From positions 248,001-312,000 of the forward strand of contig NZ_LIPD01000009.1 in assembly GCF_001905545.1 (NCBI RefSeq): 64,000 bases of DNA. Direction: 5' to 3'. The translations under genes and the position numbers were made by a program. The number at the start of each line of letters is the position of its first letter. The stretch's first letter is position 1. The DNA comes from Streptomyces sp. CB02056 (GTDB taxonomy: Bacteria; Actinomycetota; Actinomycetes; Streptomycetales; Streptomycetaceae). The notes beneath the pieces are model-generated. The model was not told the DNA's origin. It was given only the letters and a program-made list of their open reading frames with translations, and ran no database searches. This document shows, piece by piece, positions 23,975 through 32,062 of this stretch.

Positions 23975-25306
23975 TCAGCGGCGGTGGTCGTAGGCGACCG
24001 GCAGCCGGTTCACCCCGCGGGCCAGGACGGCGGGGACCCAGGCCAGGTCCGCCAGGCCGTCGCCGGGCGCCTCGGCCGGACGCAGCCCGGGCAGCCGGGT
24101 GAGCAGGGTGGCGAGGGCGACCTGGAGTTCGGCCCGGGCCAGCGCGGCACCGGGGCAGTAGTGGATGCCGTGGCCGAAGGCCAGGTGGGCGTTGGGCGTG
24201 CGGTCGAGGTCGAGGCGGTCGGGCTCGGGGAACTGCGCGTCGTCGCGGTTGGCGGCGCAGAGCGAGACGATCACCGAGTCGCCGGCCGGGACGGTGGTGC
24301 CGAACAGGTCGCTGTCCTCGGCGAAGAACCGCCAGGTGGTGAGCTCGAACGCGGCGTCGTGGCGCAGCAGTTCCTCCACCGCCCGGGCGAGACGGCTGGG
24401 CTCGTCGACGCCCTCGCGCAGCCGGGCGAGCTGCTCGGGGTGGCGCAGCAGGGTGACCAGCATGGTGGTGATCTGGTTGGTGACCGGCTCCTGCCCGGCG
24501 ACCAGCAGCTGGAACACCATCGAGTCCAGCTCCGCGCGGCTCAACTCGCCCGCGTCATGGGCGGCGACGAGCCGGCCCAGCAGGTCCTCCTGTGCCGCCC
24601 AGCCGGGTTCGCGGCAGTCGGCGCGCTTACGGGCGACGACGTCGGCGATGTACGTCTGGAGGCCGCGCAGTCGGGCCTCGTACGCCGGGCGGCCGGGGTC
24701 CTGCGGGCCGACCGGCTGGACCACCTTGCCCCAGTCCCGGTCGAAGCGGTCCGCCAACTCGGGCGGCAGGCCGATGACTTCGGCGAGCACCCGGAAGGGG
24801 TAGTGGGCCGCGAAGCCGGCCACCAGGTCCGCGCCGCCGGACTCCGGCAGCTCGTCCACCAGGGCATCGGCCAGCTCCTGGAACCGGGGGCGCAGCGACT
24901 CCACCCGGCGCGGGGCGAAGGCGTCGAGCACGAGCCGGCGCATCGAGGTGTGCTTGGGCGGGTCCTGGTGGAGCAGGTGGACCTGGAGCTGCGAGTGCTG
25001 GGGCTCGGGCATGATCGACGCGAGTCGGCGCCAGTTGTCGTTGCCGAGGCTGTGGTTCTTCCCGAGACGGGGGTCGTTGAGGGCCGCGTGGGCGGCCCGG
25101 TAGCCGGTGACCAGCCAGGCGTGGATGCCGCTGGGGAACTCCACCCGGTGCACCGGCCCGGCCTCGCGCATCCGCTGGTAGAGCGGGTACGGGTCGCGCT
25201 TGTACTCCGGACCGTACAGCGGGACGGGGGAGGGCAGCCGGTCGTACCCGTACGGGCAGCGCGGGGCGTCGTCGGTGGCGGCCGGGTCGGGGATCGTGTC
25301 GGTCAT
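23975..25306 (-). CDS. Cytochrome P450, isonitrile pathway
   Basis: A 443-residue class I-type soluble P450. The heme loop reads FGHGIHYCPGAALAR, the ExxR motif is EELLR, and the segment HQDPPKHTSMRRLVLDAFAPR is the usual C-helix region. The I helix reads LLVAGQEPVTNQI: the Glu is present, but the Thr of the normal AGxET proton relay is Pro. Loss of this Thr is seen in some P450s with unusual chemistry, so coupling or desaturation of an aryl isonitrile is possible. AAGGA precedes the ATG. It sits between the MFS gene (93-nt gap, rich in G runs) and the isonitrile synthase. No ferredoxin gene is nearby. Confidence 0.9.
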   Translation of the reverse strand: MTDTIPDPAATDDAPRCPYGYDRLPSPVPLYGPEYKRDPYPLYQRMREAGPVHRVEFPSGIHAWLVTGYRAAHAALNDPRLGKNHSLGNDNWRRLASIMPEPQHSQLQVHLLHQDPPKHTSMRRLVLDAFAPRRVESLRPRFQELADALVDELPESGGADLVAGFAAHYPFRVLAEVIGLPPELADRFDRDWGKVVQPVGPQDPGRPAYEARLRGLQTYIADVVARKRADCREPGWAAQEDLLGRLVAAHDAGELSRAELDSMVFQLLVAGQEPVTNQITTMLVTLLRHPEQLARLREGVDEPSRLARAVEELLRHDAAFELTTWRFFAEDSDLFGTTVPAGDSVIVSLCAANRDDAQFPEPDRLDLDRTPNAHLAFGHGIHYCPGAALARAELQVALATLLTRLPGLRPAEAPGDGLADLAWVPAVLARGVNRLPVAYDHRR

Positions 25307-25399
25307 CTGAAGCGGTCCTTCGGTGGGGAGGGGGTGGTGGTGGGGTGCGCTCGGGCGGGTGCGGCGCGGCGCGGTGCGGTGCAGTGCGGGGTTGGGCGG

Positions 25400-26773
25400 T
25401 CAGGGCCTGGGGCGGCGGTGCAGGGCGAGCAGCGCGACGGCGGTGGCCGCGACGAGGGCGGCCAGGGCGATTCCGGCCCGGGTCCCGGTGGTGTCGCGGG
25501 CCCCGGCCAGGGCGGTGGCGGTCGCGAGGGCCGGGCCGAGCGCGAAGCCGAGGCTACGGGCGAGTTGGACGGCGGAGCCGGCGGTGGCGAGCTTCCCGGG
25601 TGGGGAGGCGGACATCACCAGGGCCTGGGTGGGGCCGCCGTTGAGGCCCATCCCGGCGCCGGCGAGGGCGAGCCGCGCGGCGATCTCGGGGGCGGACCAG
25701 CCGGTGTCCAGCGGGACGAGCAGGGCCAGGCCGAGGGTGGTGACGGCGGCGCCGGTGAGCGCGGTCGGGCGGGCGCCCCAGCGGTCGGCCAGCCGGCCGC
25801 CGACCCGGCCGGCCAGCACCATGCCGAGCGGGAACGCCAGCATGGTGAGCGCGGTGGCGGTGGCGCTCTCACCCCGAGGGCCGCGCAGGTGCTGGGCGAG
25901 CAGGTAGTGGCAGGCCGCGAAGCCGGCGGCGAGCGCCAGCACGGAGGCGTTGACCCCGGCGGTCCCGGCGGCCCGCAGCACCTCGGCCACCGGTCGGCCG
26001 CCAGGGCGGCGCAGCCAGAGCAGCACCAGCGGAACGGCGGGCAGGACGAGCAGCAGCCACAGCGCGGACTTCGGGGCCAGGGTGAGCCCGAGCAGGACGG
26101 CGGCCACGGCGGCGCCGATCAGCGCGGCGTCGCCGAGTGAGGACCGGTCGGGCGGCCGCAGTCCGCCGCGGCGCGGGGCGTGGCGCCGCACGATCAGCAC
26201 GGCGGCCAGGCAGACCGGCAGCTTCACCAGGAAGATCGCCCGCCAGCCCAGGTGGTCCAGCAGCAGACCGCCGATCACCGGCCCGGTGACGGCGCCGAGC
26301 GGACCGAGCGTCGCGGGCACGCTCATCGCCCGGCCGCGCAGCTCGGGCCGGACGGAGGTCGCGGCGAGTACCGGCATCAGGACGAAGAGCACGGCCCCGA
26401 AGGCGCCTTGGAGCAGCCGGGCCGCGATCAGCCAACCGGCCCACGGGGCGCAGGCGGCCAGCACGCTGCACAGGGCGAAGCAGCCGACCGCGAGCAGCAG
26501 GGCTGAGCGGGTGCCGACCTGGTCCAGCCAGCGCCCGGCGGGCAACAGCAGGGCGACGAGCGGGAGTTGGTACCCGAGGACGGCCCACTGGGCGACCCCG
26601 GGGGAGACGTGCAGGCCGGCCGAGATGTCGGTGAGCGCGAGGTTGACCACGTTCATGTCGAGCATGGCGACGAAGGACAGCAGTCCGGCGGCGACGACCA
26701 GGCTCCAGCGGTCCGCCGGTGGTTGCTGACGCTCCGTCAGAGATGAGGCGGTCGGGGTTGGTTGCGCCGTCAT
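25400..26773 (-). CDS. MFS drug/metabolite exporter, 12-14 segments
   Basis: A 457-residue major facilitator protein of the drug:H+ antiporter type. Motif A-like GRWLDQVGTRSALLLAVGCF and motif C-like LGPLGAVTGPVIGGLLLDHLGWRAIFLV are visible. It opens with VVAAGLLSFVAMLDMNVVNLAL, typical of EmrB-like exporters. As the first gene of the P450/isonitrile-synthase operon it probably exports the product; in yeast, the Dit1-Dit2 product is likewise exported by an MFS protein (Dtr1). ATG 26773 is chosen because GGAGGG lies 5 nt upstream; longer in-frame starts would run through the large hairpin at 26795-26839. Confidence 0.88.
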   Translation of the reverse strand: MTAQPTPTASSLTERQQPPADRWSLVVAAGLLSFVAMLDMNVVNLALTDISAGLHVSPGVAQWAVLGYQLPLVALLLPAGRWLDQVGTRSALLLAVGCFALCSVLAACAPWAGWLIAARLLQGAFGAVLFVLMPVLAATSVRPELRGRAMSVPATLGPLGAVTGPVIGGLLLDHLGWRAIFLVKLPVCLAAVLIVRRHAPRRGGLRPPDRSSLGDAALIGAAVAAVLLGLTLAPKSALWLLLVLPAVPLVLLWLRRPGGRPVAEVLRAAGTAGVNASVLALAAGFAACHYLLAQHLRGPRGESATATALTMLAFPLGMVLAGRVGGRLADRWGARPTALTGAAVTTLGLALLVPLDTGWSAPEIAARLALAGAGMGLNGGPTQALVMSASPPGKLATAGSAVQLARSLGFALGPALATATALAGARDTTGTRAGIALAALVAATAVALLALHRRPRP

Positions 26774-26794
26774 GAAGTCCCTCCGTCTCCCGTG

Positions 26795-26839
26795 CTGCTG
26801 TACCGGACGCCGCCTCGGCGGCGGGGTCCGGTACAGCAG
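26795..26839. promoter_or_regulatory. 14-bp perfect inverted repeat upstream of the isonitrile operon
   Basis: CTGCTGTACCGGAC (26795-26808) pairs perfectly with 26826-26839. After one mismatch, five more inner pairs close a 5-nt loop. It ends 22 nt upstream of the MFS start codon. GGAAC, a possible ECF-type -35, is read on the minus strand at 26864-26860. The element can be a repressor site overlapping the promoter or a leader hairpin that controls transcription. Confidence 0.7.
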
Positions 26840-26945
26840 TCGGTGGCGAGGGGGCTCCGGTTCCGAACACTTGGGGGATTTCTTCTCGATAGCCGGAAGC
26901 TGACGGCTGGCGGCGGACAACGGACAGATGACAGACGACAGCTTT

Positions 26946-26989
26946 CAGCGAACAGATAACAGATTTCGAAATCTGTTATCTGTTCGCTG
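26946..26989. repeat. 44-bp perfect palindrome, copy 1 of a dispersed palindromic family
   Basis: Each half is 22 nt with no spacer; the centre is TTTCGAAA and the arms contain CAGATAACAGAT. An outer pair, CGGCGGACAAC near 26911 and its complement ending near 27003, lengthens the hairpin. It is far more AT-rich than its surroundings. It lies 3' of the sigma gene, so it may end that transcript. Related copies lie near 38310, 45820 and 54095. Confidence 0.85.
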
Positions 26990-27032
26990 TCAGTTGTCCG
27001 CCGCTGCCCGCTGCCCGCCGCCCGCCCGCCGC

Positions 27033-27596
27033 TCAGCAGGCGGTCGCGAGCTCCCCGGCCTCGGCGGCGCGCAGGCGTGCCACCAGCTCCTCCCGCGCCC
27101 GGGCGACCCGGGAGCGGACGGTCCCGACGGGGCAGCCGGCGACCTCGGCCGCCTCGGCGTAGCTCAGGCCGACCACCTGCGTCAGCACGAAGGCCTCGCG
27201 CCGCTGGGCGGGCACCCGGTCGAGCAGGTCGCCGAGCGCGACGCCGTCCTCGAACCCGGCCGTCGGTGCGCCGCCCTGCCGCTCCGCCGCCTCCTGCCAG
27301 TCCGGCAGGGCCGCGCAGCGCGGCCGGGCGGCGGCCATCCGGTACCGGTCGATCACCGTCCGTCGGGCGATCGACAGCAGCCAGGTGCGGGCGGAGGAGC
27401 GCCCCGCGAACGCGGGCAGGCCGCGCAGTGCGCGCAGGAAGGTCTCCTGTGCGAGGTCGTCGGCGGACTGCACGTCGGTCAGGTGGGCGACGAAGCGCCA
27501 GACGTCCCGCTGGGTCGCCCGGACGAAGGCCTCGACGTCGGCCGCCCGTCCGGAGCGGGCGGTCAGCGCCAGTGCGGTGAGCTGCTCGTCATCCAC
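27033..27596 (-). CDS. ECF sigma factor, SigC-like
   Basis: A 187-residue ECF sigma factor. Region 2 reads FVRATQRDVWRFVAHLTDVQSADDLAQETFLRAL, and region 4 reads LSYAEAAEVAGCPVGTVRSRVARAREEL. From memory, these match Mycobacterium tuberculosis SigC almost position by position, starting at DDEQLTALAL. SigC there controls a copper-acquisition regulon that includes a diisonitrile metallophore. GTG 27596 has AGGGGG 5 nt upstream and gives the SigC-like start; ATG 27635 is in frame but less well placed. The isonitrile operon lies directly downstream on the same strand, and a zinc-finger anti-sigma-like gene is divergent. Confidence 0.88.
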   Translation of the reverse strand: MDDEQLTALALTARSGRAADVEAFVRATQRDVWRFVAHLTDVQSADDLAQETFLRALRGLPAFAGRSSARTWLLSIARRTVIDRYRMAAARPRCAALPDWQEAAERQGGAPTAGFEDGVALGDLLDRVPAQRREAFVLTQVVGLSYAEAAEVAGCPVGTVRSRVARAREELVARLRAAEAGELATAC

Positions 27597-27651
27597 GGCG
27601 GCCCCCTGTCCGGCCGGTCCCGGCGACACGGCCATGCGGGACGATGGTCGT

Positions 27652-27918
27652 ATGAGATGCGCGCAGTTCCGTACCGCTCTGTCCGCCCGGCTCGACGGCG
27701 AACCGAGCGGTCTGCCGGAGGTCCGGCTGGACAAGCACGTCGCGCGCTGCGCCGGCTGCCGGGAGTGGCTGGCCAGGGCCGAGCAGCTGCACGGCCGGGT
27801 GCGGGCGGACGCCACCGACGGGCCCTCGCCCGAGTGGTCGGCCCGGCTGCTGGCCCGGCTGGGCGAGGGCGGCCCCGAGGGCCGTGCTCCGGACGGACCG
27901 CAGTCCGTCGAGCGCTAG
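27652..27918 (+). CDS. Small zf-HC2 zinc-finger protein, anti-sigma-like
   Basis: An 88-residue soluble protein with the zinc-binding pattern of anti-sigma domains: Cys3, then KHVARCAGC (H-x3-C-x2-C). It has no membrane segment. Proteins of this type bind ECF sigma factors and release them on a redox or metal signal. It starts 55 nt from the sigma factor start, in the opposite direction, which strongly suggests they are partners. The known SigC of mycobacteria has, as far as I recall, no adjacent anti-sigma gene, so this pairing is notable. Confidence 0.8.
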   Translation: MRCAQFRTALSARLDGEPSGLPEVRLDKHVARCAGCREWLARAEQLHGRVRADATDGPSPEWSARLLARLGEGGPEGRAPDGPQSVER

Positions 27919-28245
27919 GCGCGGTGGGCGTGCCCGGCGGGGCGGGCGCGTCCGGGGGAGCGGGAACGGCGGGACGGTGGCGCCGGCCGGAGCCGGTGCG
28001 CCGTCGAAGTCAGGCATGGGAAGGTCCCGAGGGGAAGGCGGGGAGCGGCACCGCGCAGGGCGGCACCGTCGGCGTCCATGGGCAGCCGCGCGGCACGCCG
28101 GCCCTGGGGAGGCGGGACGGCGGACGCGGGCCCGCACCCTGACGGCACGACGGCGCGGGGCGCGGCCGTACGGCAGGGCGACCTGCCCGTCGCGGGGTCC
28201 CGGTGGCCGGAGGTGGCCGGGCGGGGAGAAGCAGCGGCGGGCGCG
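27919..28245. other. Intergenic GC-rich stretch, no gene supported
   Basis: About 327 nt between two convergent genes. Open frames exist on both strands but have no ribosome binding site, no hydrophobic or domain-like pattern and no codon bias that I can trust. No clear terminator was found. Confidence 0.4.
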
Positions 28246-29163
28246 TCAGCAGGCGAGGGCGAACGCCGGCGGCCCGCGCCGGACCACGGCATGCGTCAGC
28301 AGCACCGACCGGGGCGGCCGGGCCCGGTCGTCGGCCGGGCGGGGCGGTGCCGGGGCCCGGTAGCCGAAGGGGCGCGCGAACAGCGCCAGCAGCGGGAGCA
28401 GGAGCGCGCCCGCGACCACCGCGCCGAGCGCACCGAGCAGCTCGAAGAGCCGGACCAGCGCCGCGTCGCCGCGCCAGAGCAGGAGCGCGCACGCCAGCGC
28501 GGCGAGCACGTGGGCGGCGGCCATCCCCGGTGACATGCCGTGGGACATCCCGTGCGCCATGTCGTGCGCCGGTCCTTGCGCCGGTGCGCTCACCAGGTCC
28601 TGCGCCGTGCCGTACGACCCGCCGCCGTGCAACGCGCCGTCGGGCATCATGTGCGGTCCGTCGGGCATCCCGGTCATCCCGGGCAGGCCCGCGTCCACGG
28701 CGGTCGCGCCCGAGCCCCCGTGGTGCGTCCCGGCCGCCGGCCGCAGACTGCCGGTGGCCGGCGGGACGTCCGGGTCGATGCCCGCCATCCGCGCCAGTTC
28801 GACCGGGGAGAGCCCGCCGGGCGCCCGGTCGGGGTTGCAGAGCAGGAGGGCGGCCCAGTCCGTGGTGGCGAGCCGGCCGAGGCCGCCGCCCCCTCGGGAG
28901 AACGCCGCGGCCTGTTCGAACAACTGGTGCAGCGCGGTCTGCGCCACGACCATCCAGAGGCTGATCACCCCGAGTCCGCGCCGCTTCCCGGCGAGCAGCC
29001 AGGTCAGCCCGAGGACCGCCCCGAACCCGCCGGCCAGCACCGTCGGAGAGACTCCGGATCCGGCCATGGCGACGTGCGCGGTGGCGGCCATCGCCACGCA
29101 CAGCGCGGCGAAGACCACGGCGCGCAGCAGGCGGATCCGGTCGGTCATCACGATGGCACTCAT
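28246..29163 (-). CDS. Polytopic membrane protein with a Met/His-rich loop
   Basis: A 305-residue protein with three N-terminal and two C-terminal membrane segments (for example LRAVVFAALCVAMAATAHVAMAG and AAAHVLAALACALLLW). Between them is a long loop of about residues 145-215 rich in Met, His and Gly, with HMMPDGALHGG and HDMAHGMSHGMSPGM. Such loops often bind copper. I do not recognise a named family. The nearby SigC-like factor and isonitrile genes fit a copper role, but that is inference. ATG 29163 is used; ATG 29148 is also possible. Confidence 0.7.
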   Translation of the reverse strand: MSAIVMTDRIRLLRAVVFAALCVAMAATAHVAMAGSGVSPTVLAGGFGAVLGLTWLLAGKRRGLGVISLWMVVAQTALHQLFEQAAAFSRGGGGLGRLATTDWAALLLCNPDRAPGGLSPVELARMAGIDPDVPPATGSLRPAAGTHHGGSGATAVDAGLPGMTGMPDGPHMMPDGALHGGGSYGTAQDLVSAPAQGPAHDMAHGMSHGMSPGMAAAHVLAALACALLLWRGDAALVRLFELLGALGAVVAGALLLPLLALFARPFGYRAPAPPRPADDRARPPRSVLLTHAVVRRGPPAFALAC

Positions 29164-29426
29164 CGTCGCACCCGCCCTGCCCGGCCCGTAGCGCACCCTC
29201 CGGTCATGGCCGGTTCTGTGCCGTGAGACCATGCCCGGCCGCCGGCCCCCGGAGCCCGCCGGATCACCACCCGGTTCGGTCCGCCGACCCGACGCGACGA
29301 ACCGAACAACGGCTCGTAGGACCATCGGGGCGGTTTGACAGCACGTACCCCATTGCTCACTTAATGTGCACCACCCCGTACGGTGCGTATCGGGACGACG
29401 CTGTTCAGAAGCAGGGAGGTCCGGCC

Positions 29427-31187
29427 TTGGAGACCCCGACGGATACCTCGGCGCCCATTGCCGACAATGCCAAGTCCGCTGCCCCCACGGAGCCGACCGT
29501 CCCGCAGCAGGCGACAGGCCGGAAACAGGCGACGGCCGTGGTTGAAGTCGAAGCCGAGGAACTCGGCGAGCAGGCCGAAGCCGCCGCCCCGGCCGAAGCC
29601 GCCGCCCCGGCCGGAGCTGTCGAGCAGGCCGGAGCTGTCGAACCGGCCGAAGCCGTCGAGCCGGATGAAGCAGAGGAGTCGGCCAAGGCTGAGGAAGCTG
29701 CCGGACCGGCCGAAGCCGCCGAGTCGGCCGACGTCGCCGGACCAGCCGAAGCCGCGGAGCGGGCCGAAGCCGAAGAGCCGACCGAAGCCGCGGAGGCGGC
29801 CGGAACCGCTGAACCGGCCGAGGCCGCAGAGCAGGCCGACCCACCCGGATCCACCGAGCCCGCCGACGAGGCTGACCCCGCCACCCCGGCTGAAGCAGCG
29901 GAGTCGGCCGAGGCCGCCACCCCGGCCGAGCCCGCGAAGCCGACCGAGCCCGCCGCCCTGCCCGCGTCCGTCGACCTCGCGGACCCCGGCTTCTGGCAGC
30001 TGCCCGCCCCCGACCGCGCCGCCGCCTTCGCCGAGCTGCGCCGCCGCCCCGGTCCGGTGTTCTTCGGCGACCGCGCCACCGGTCGCGGCTTCCACGCCCT
30101 GGTCCGTCACGCCGACGTGGTCGAGGCCAGCCGCACCCCCGCCGTCTTCCTCAGCGGCCCCGGTGTGACCACCCCCGTCCCGGCCCGCTGGGTCCGGCTG
30201 CTGTTCGGCGACTCGATGGTGAACCTGGACGACCCCCGCCACGCCCAGCTGCGCCGGATCGTCTCGCGGGCGTTCACCCCGCGGCTGCTCGACCGGGTCG
30301 AGGAGGACGTCCGGCGGATCAGCACCGAGCTGGTCGACCGGATCGAGCGGGAGCGGCCGGAGGACTTCGTGACCGCGGTCGCCGCCGAACTCCCGTTCCA
30401 GGTGATCTGCACCATGATGGGCATCCCGGAGCGGCCGCGCCGCACCATCCTCGACCTGGTCAACCGCACCTCCGAGGACATCGGTGTGGCCCGGCCGCTG
30501 CGCCGCCGGCTGCGGGTGCCGGGGCGCGGGCTGCGGGCGCTCGCCCGGATGCAGGGCATCGTCGCCGGGATCGGCCGCCGTCGCCGTCGCCGGCCGGAGG
30601 AGGACCTGATCTCCGCGCTGGTCACCGCCGACGTGGACGGCCGCCGGCTCACCGGACGCGAGCTGGGCGCCTTCTTCAGCCTGCTGCTGGTCGCCGGGGT
30701 CGAGACCACCCGCAACGCGCTGGCCCACGGCCTGCACCTGCTGACCGTCCACCCCGAGCAGCGCGCCCTGCTGCTCGAGGACCTCGACGGACGGCTCGGC
30801 GGCGCGGTGGACGAGATGGTCCGCCACGCCACGCCGATCATCCAGTTCAACCGGACCCTCGCCGTCGACCACGAGCTGGGCGGCTCCGGCGGCCCGCTCC
30901 TGCGCGCGGGGGAGAAGGTCGCGCTGTTCTACGGCTCGGCCAACCGCGACGAGGAGGTCTTCCCCGACCCCGACGTCTTCGACATCACCCGCACGCCCAA
31001 CGCCCACCTCGGCTTCGGCGGCGGCGGTCCGCACTACTGCCTCGGCGCGCACCTGGCCCGGCAGGAGATGACGACGCTGTTCCGCGAGCTGTTCACCCGC
31101 CTTCCCGAGGCGCGGTCGGTCGGCGAGCCGCAGCTCGTCCCGTCCAGCTTCGACCACCGGGTCCGCTCGCTGCGCTTCACCTTCTGA
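29427..31187 (+). CDS. Cytochrome P450 with a ~175-residue acidic N-terminal extension
   Basis: A 586-residue protein. Residues 1-175 are almost only Ala, Glu, Pro and Ser (EAAEPAEA-like units). The rest is a complete P450: VNLDDPRHAQLRRIVSRAFTPR, I helix LLLVAGVETTRNALAHG, EMVRHATPI, and heme loop FGGGGPHYCLGAHLAR, which resembles CYP124/125/142-like enzymes that oxidize lipids or terpenoids. TTG 29427 is chosen because GGGAGG lies 8 nt upstream; ATG 29364 is in frame but lacks such a site. TTGACA at 29335-29340 is a good -35, although the best -10 (TAATGT) is 21 bp away. Some other bacteria also show long acidic tails, but a P450 with one is unusual. Confidence 0.85.
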   Translation: METPTDTSAPIADNAKSAAPTEPTVPQQATGRKQATAVVEVEAEELGEQAEAAAPAEAAAPAGAVEQAGAVEPAEAVEPDEAEESAKAEEAAGPAEAAESADVAGPAEAAERAEAEEPTEAAEAAGTAEPAEAAEQADPPGSTEPADEADPATPAEAAESAEAATPAEPAKPTEPAALPASVDLADPGFWQLPAPDRAAAFAELRRRPGPVFFGDRATGRGFHALVRHADVVEASRTPAVFLSGPGVTTPVPARWVRLLFGDSMVNLDDPRHAQLRRIVSRAFTPRLLDRVEEDVRRISTELVDRIERERPEDFVTAVAAELPFQVICTMMGIPERPRRTILDLVNRTSEDIGVARPLRRRLRVPGRGLRALARMQGIVAGIGRRRRRRPEEDLISALVTADVDGRRLTGRELGAFFSLLLVAGVETTRNALAHGLHLLTVHPEQRALLLEDLDGRLGGAVDEMVRHATPIIQFNRTLAVDHELGGSGGPLLRAGEKVALFYGSANRDEEVFPDPDVFDITRTPNAHLGFGGGGPHYCLGAHLARQEMTTLFRELFTRLPEARSVGEPQLVPSSFDHRVRSLRFTF

Positions 31188-31198
31188 GCCTCCTGAGC

Positions 31199-31256
31199 GC
31201 CCCGGCCGCCCCGGCCGCCCCGGCCACCCTGAGCGCGCCGGAGGTCCCGGACCTCC
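31199..31256. terminator. Short repeats and terminator hairpin between convergent genes
   Basis: Three tandem copies of GCCCCGGCC (31199-31225) are followed by a GGAGGTCCCGGACCTCC palindrome (31240-31256), which can end transcripts from both sides. Confidence 0.55.
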
Positions 31257-31296
31257 TGAGCGACCGGTCCCCTCCGGACGGCCGGGGCTCCGGCGG

Positions 31297-32004
31297 CTAC
31301 TCGGCCGGCTCCCAGACCGCGTTGTCGTGCGCGAACAGCACCCGGTGCGGCCCGTGATCGGCCACCCGGTCGAGCCAGGCCCGGTACCCGGGCAGCGGCG
31401 GGGCCACGCCCTCGCGCACCGCCCGCCGGGCGAGCACCGCCTGCCCGTACTCGGAGGCGAAGTCGTAGGCCTGCCCGGCCAGCAGGACCGGCCCGCCGCC
31501 CGGGCGGTCCACCAGCAGCGACTGGTGGCCCCCGGTGTGGCCGGGGGTGGGCAGCACCCGGACGCCCGGCCAGACCTCGGCCTCCCCGTCGAGTTCGCGG
31601 TACTCGGCGCCGGGGAAGTCGACCAGCGCGTCGATGGTGTACCCGCCGCGCCGGGCGGTGGCCAGCTCCTCGGCCTGGACCAGGACGGGCGTGCCGGCGA
31701 ACAGCGGGTTGCCGCCGCAGTGGTCGAAGTGGAGGTGGCAGTTGACCACCAGGTCGATGTCGGCGACGGCGACCCCGGCCGCCGCGAGCGCCTCCGGCAG
31801 CGGGCGGCGGACCGGGCGGTAGTGCGCCTCGGTCTCCGGTTCGCCGCCACCGATCCCGGTGTCGAACAGCAGCAGTCCCTCCGGACGCCGGACCAGGTAC
31901 GCGAGCACCGGTTCCACGCGCGGCTCCGGGCCGCCCACTTCGGTGGCCGGTCGGACGAAGTACCCCAGGTCGAGACGGCGGATCACGTGCAATTCAGCCC
32001 CCAT
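31297..32004 (-). CDS. Metallo-beta-lactamase-fold hydrolase, lactonase-like
   Basis: A 235-residue MBL-fold enzyme. The zinc motif reads NCHLHFDHCGG, followed by LPTPGHTGGHQSLLV and LFAHDNAVW. This arrangement (HxHxDH, then GHTGGHQS) is that of N-acyl-homoserine-lactone lactonases. The natural substrate in an actinomycete may be another lactone. ATG 32004 was chosen because family members start near MxxELHVIRRLDLG; an upstream in-frame start at 32061 adds an Arg/Gly-rich stretch. It lies next to, and in the same direction as, the Lrp gene. Confidence 0.85.
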   Translation of the reverse strand: MGAELHVIRRLDLGYFVRPATEVGGPEPRVEPVLAYLVRRPEGLLLFDTGIGGGEPETEAHYRPVRRPLPEALAAAGVAVADIDLVVNCHLHFDHCGGNPLFAGTPVLVQAEELATARRGGYTIDALVDFPGAEYRELDGEAEVWPGVRVLPTPGHTGGHQSLLVDRPGGGPVLLAGQAYDFASEYGQAVLARRAVREGVAPPLPGYRAWLDRVADHGPHRVLFAHDNAVWEPAE

Positions 32005-32062
32005 GTCGCAGTGCGTCGCTCTGCCCCCGTACGGGCGGCCGCGCGGGCCCCCCGTTCGCACC

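Noticed and set aside
26774-26900. SigC-type promoter (GGGAAT/CGTCCC-like) before the MFS gene
   Set aside because: A CGTCCG word exists inside the hairpin, but no AAT-type -35 box stands at the right distance. Direct control by the SigC-like factor cannot be read from this sequence.
27915-28292. Possible small protein gene on the minus strand
   Set aside because: It has no ribosome binding site, no hydrophobic segment and no conserved-looking pattern. The Arg/Pro/Ser composition is that of a shadow frame.
29364-29426. ATG start for the acidic-tail P450
   Set aside because: It is in frame but without a ribosome binding site, while TTG 29427 has GGGAGG at the right distance.
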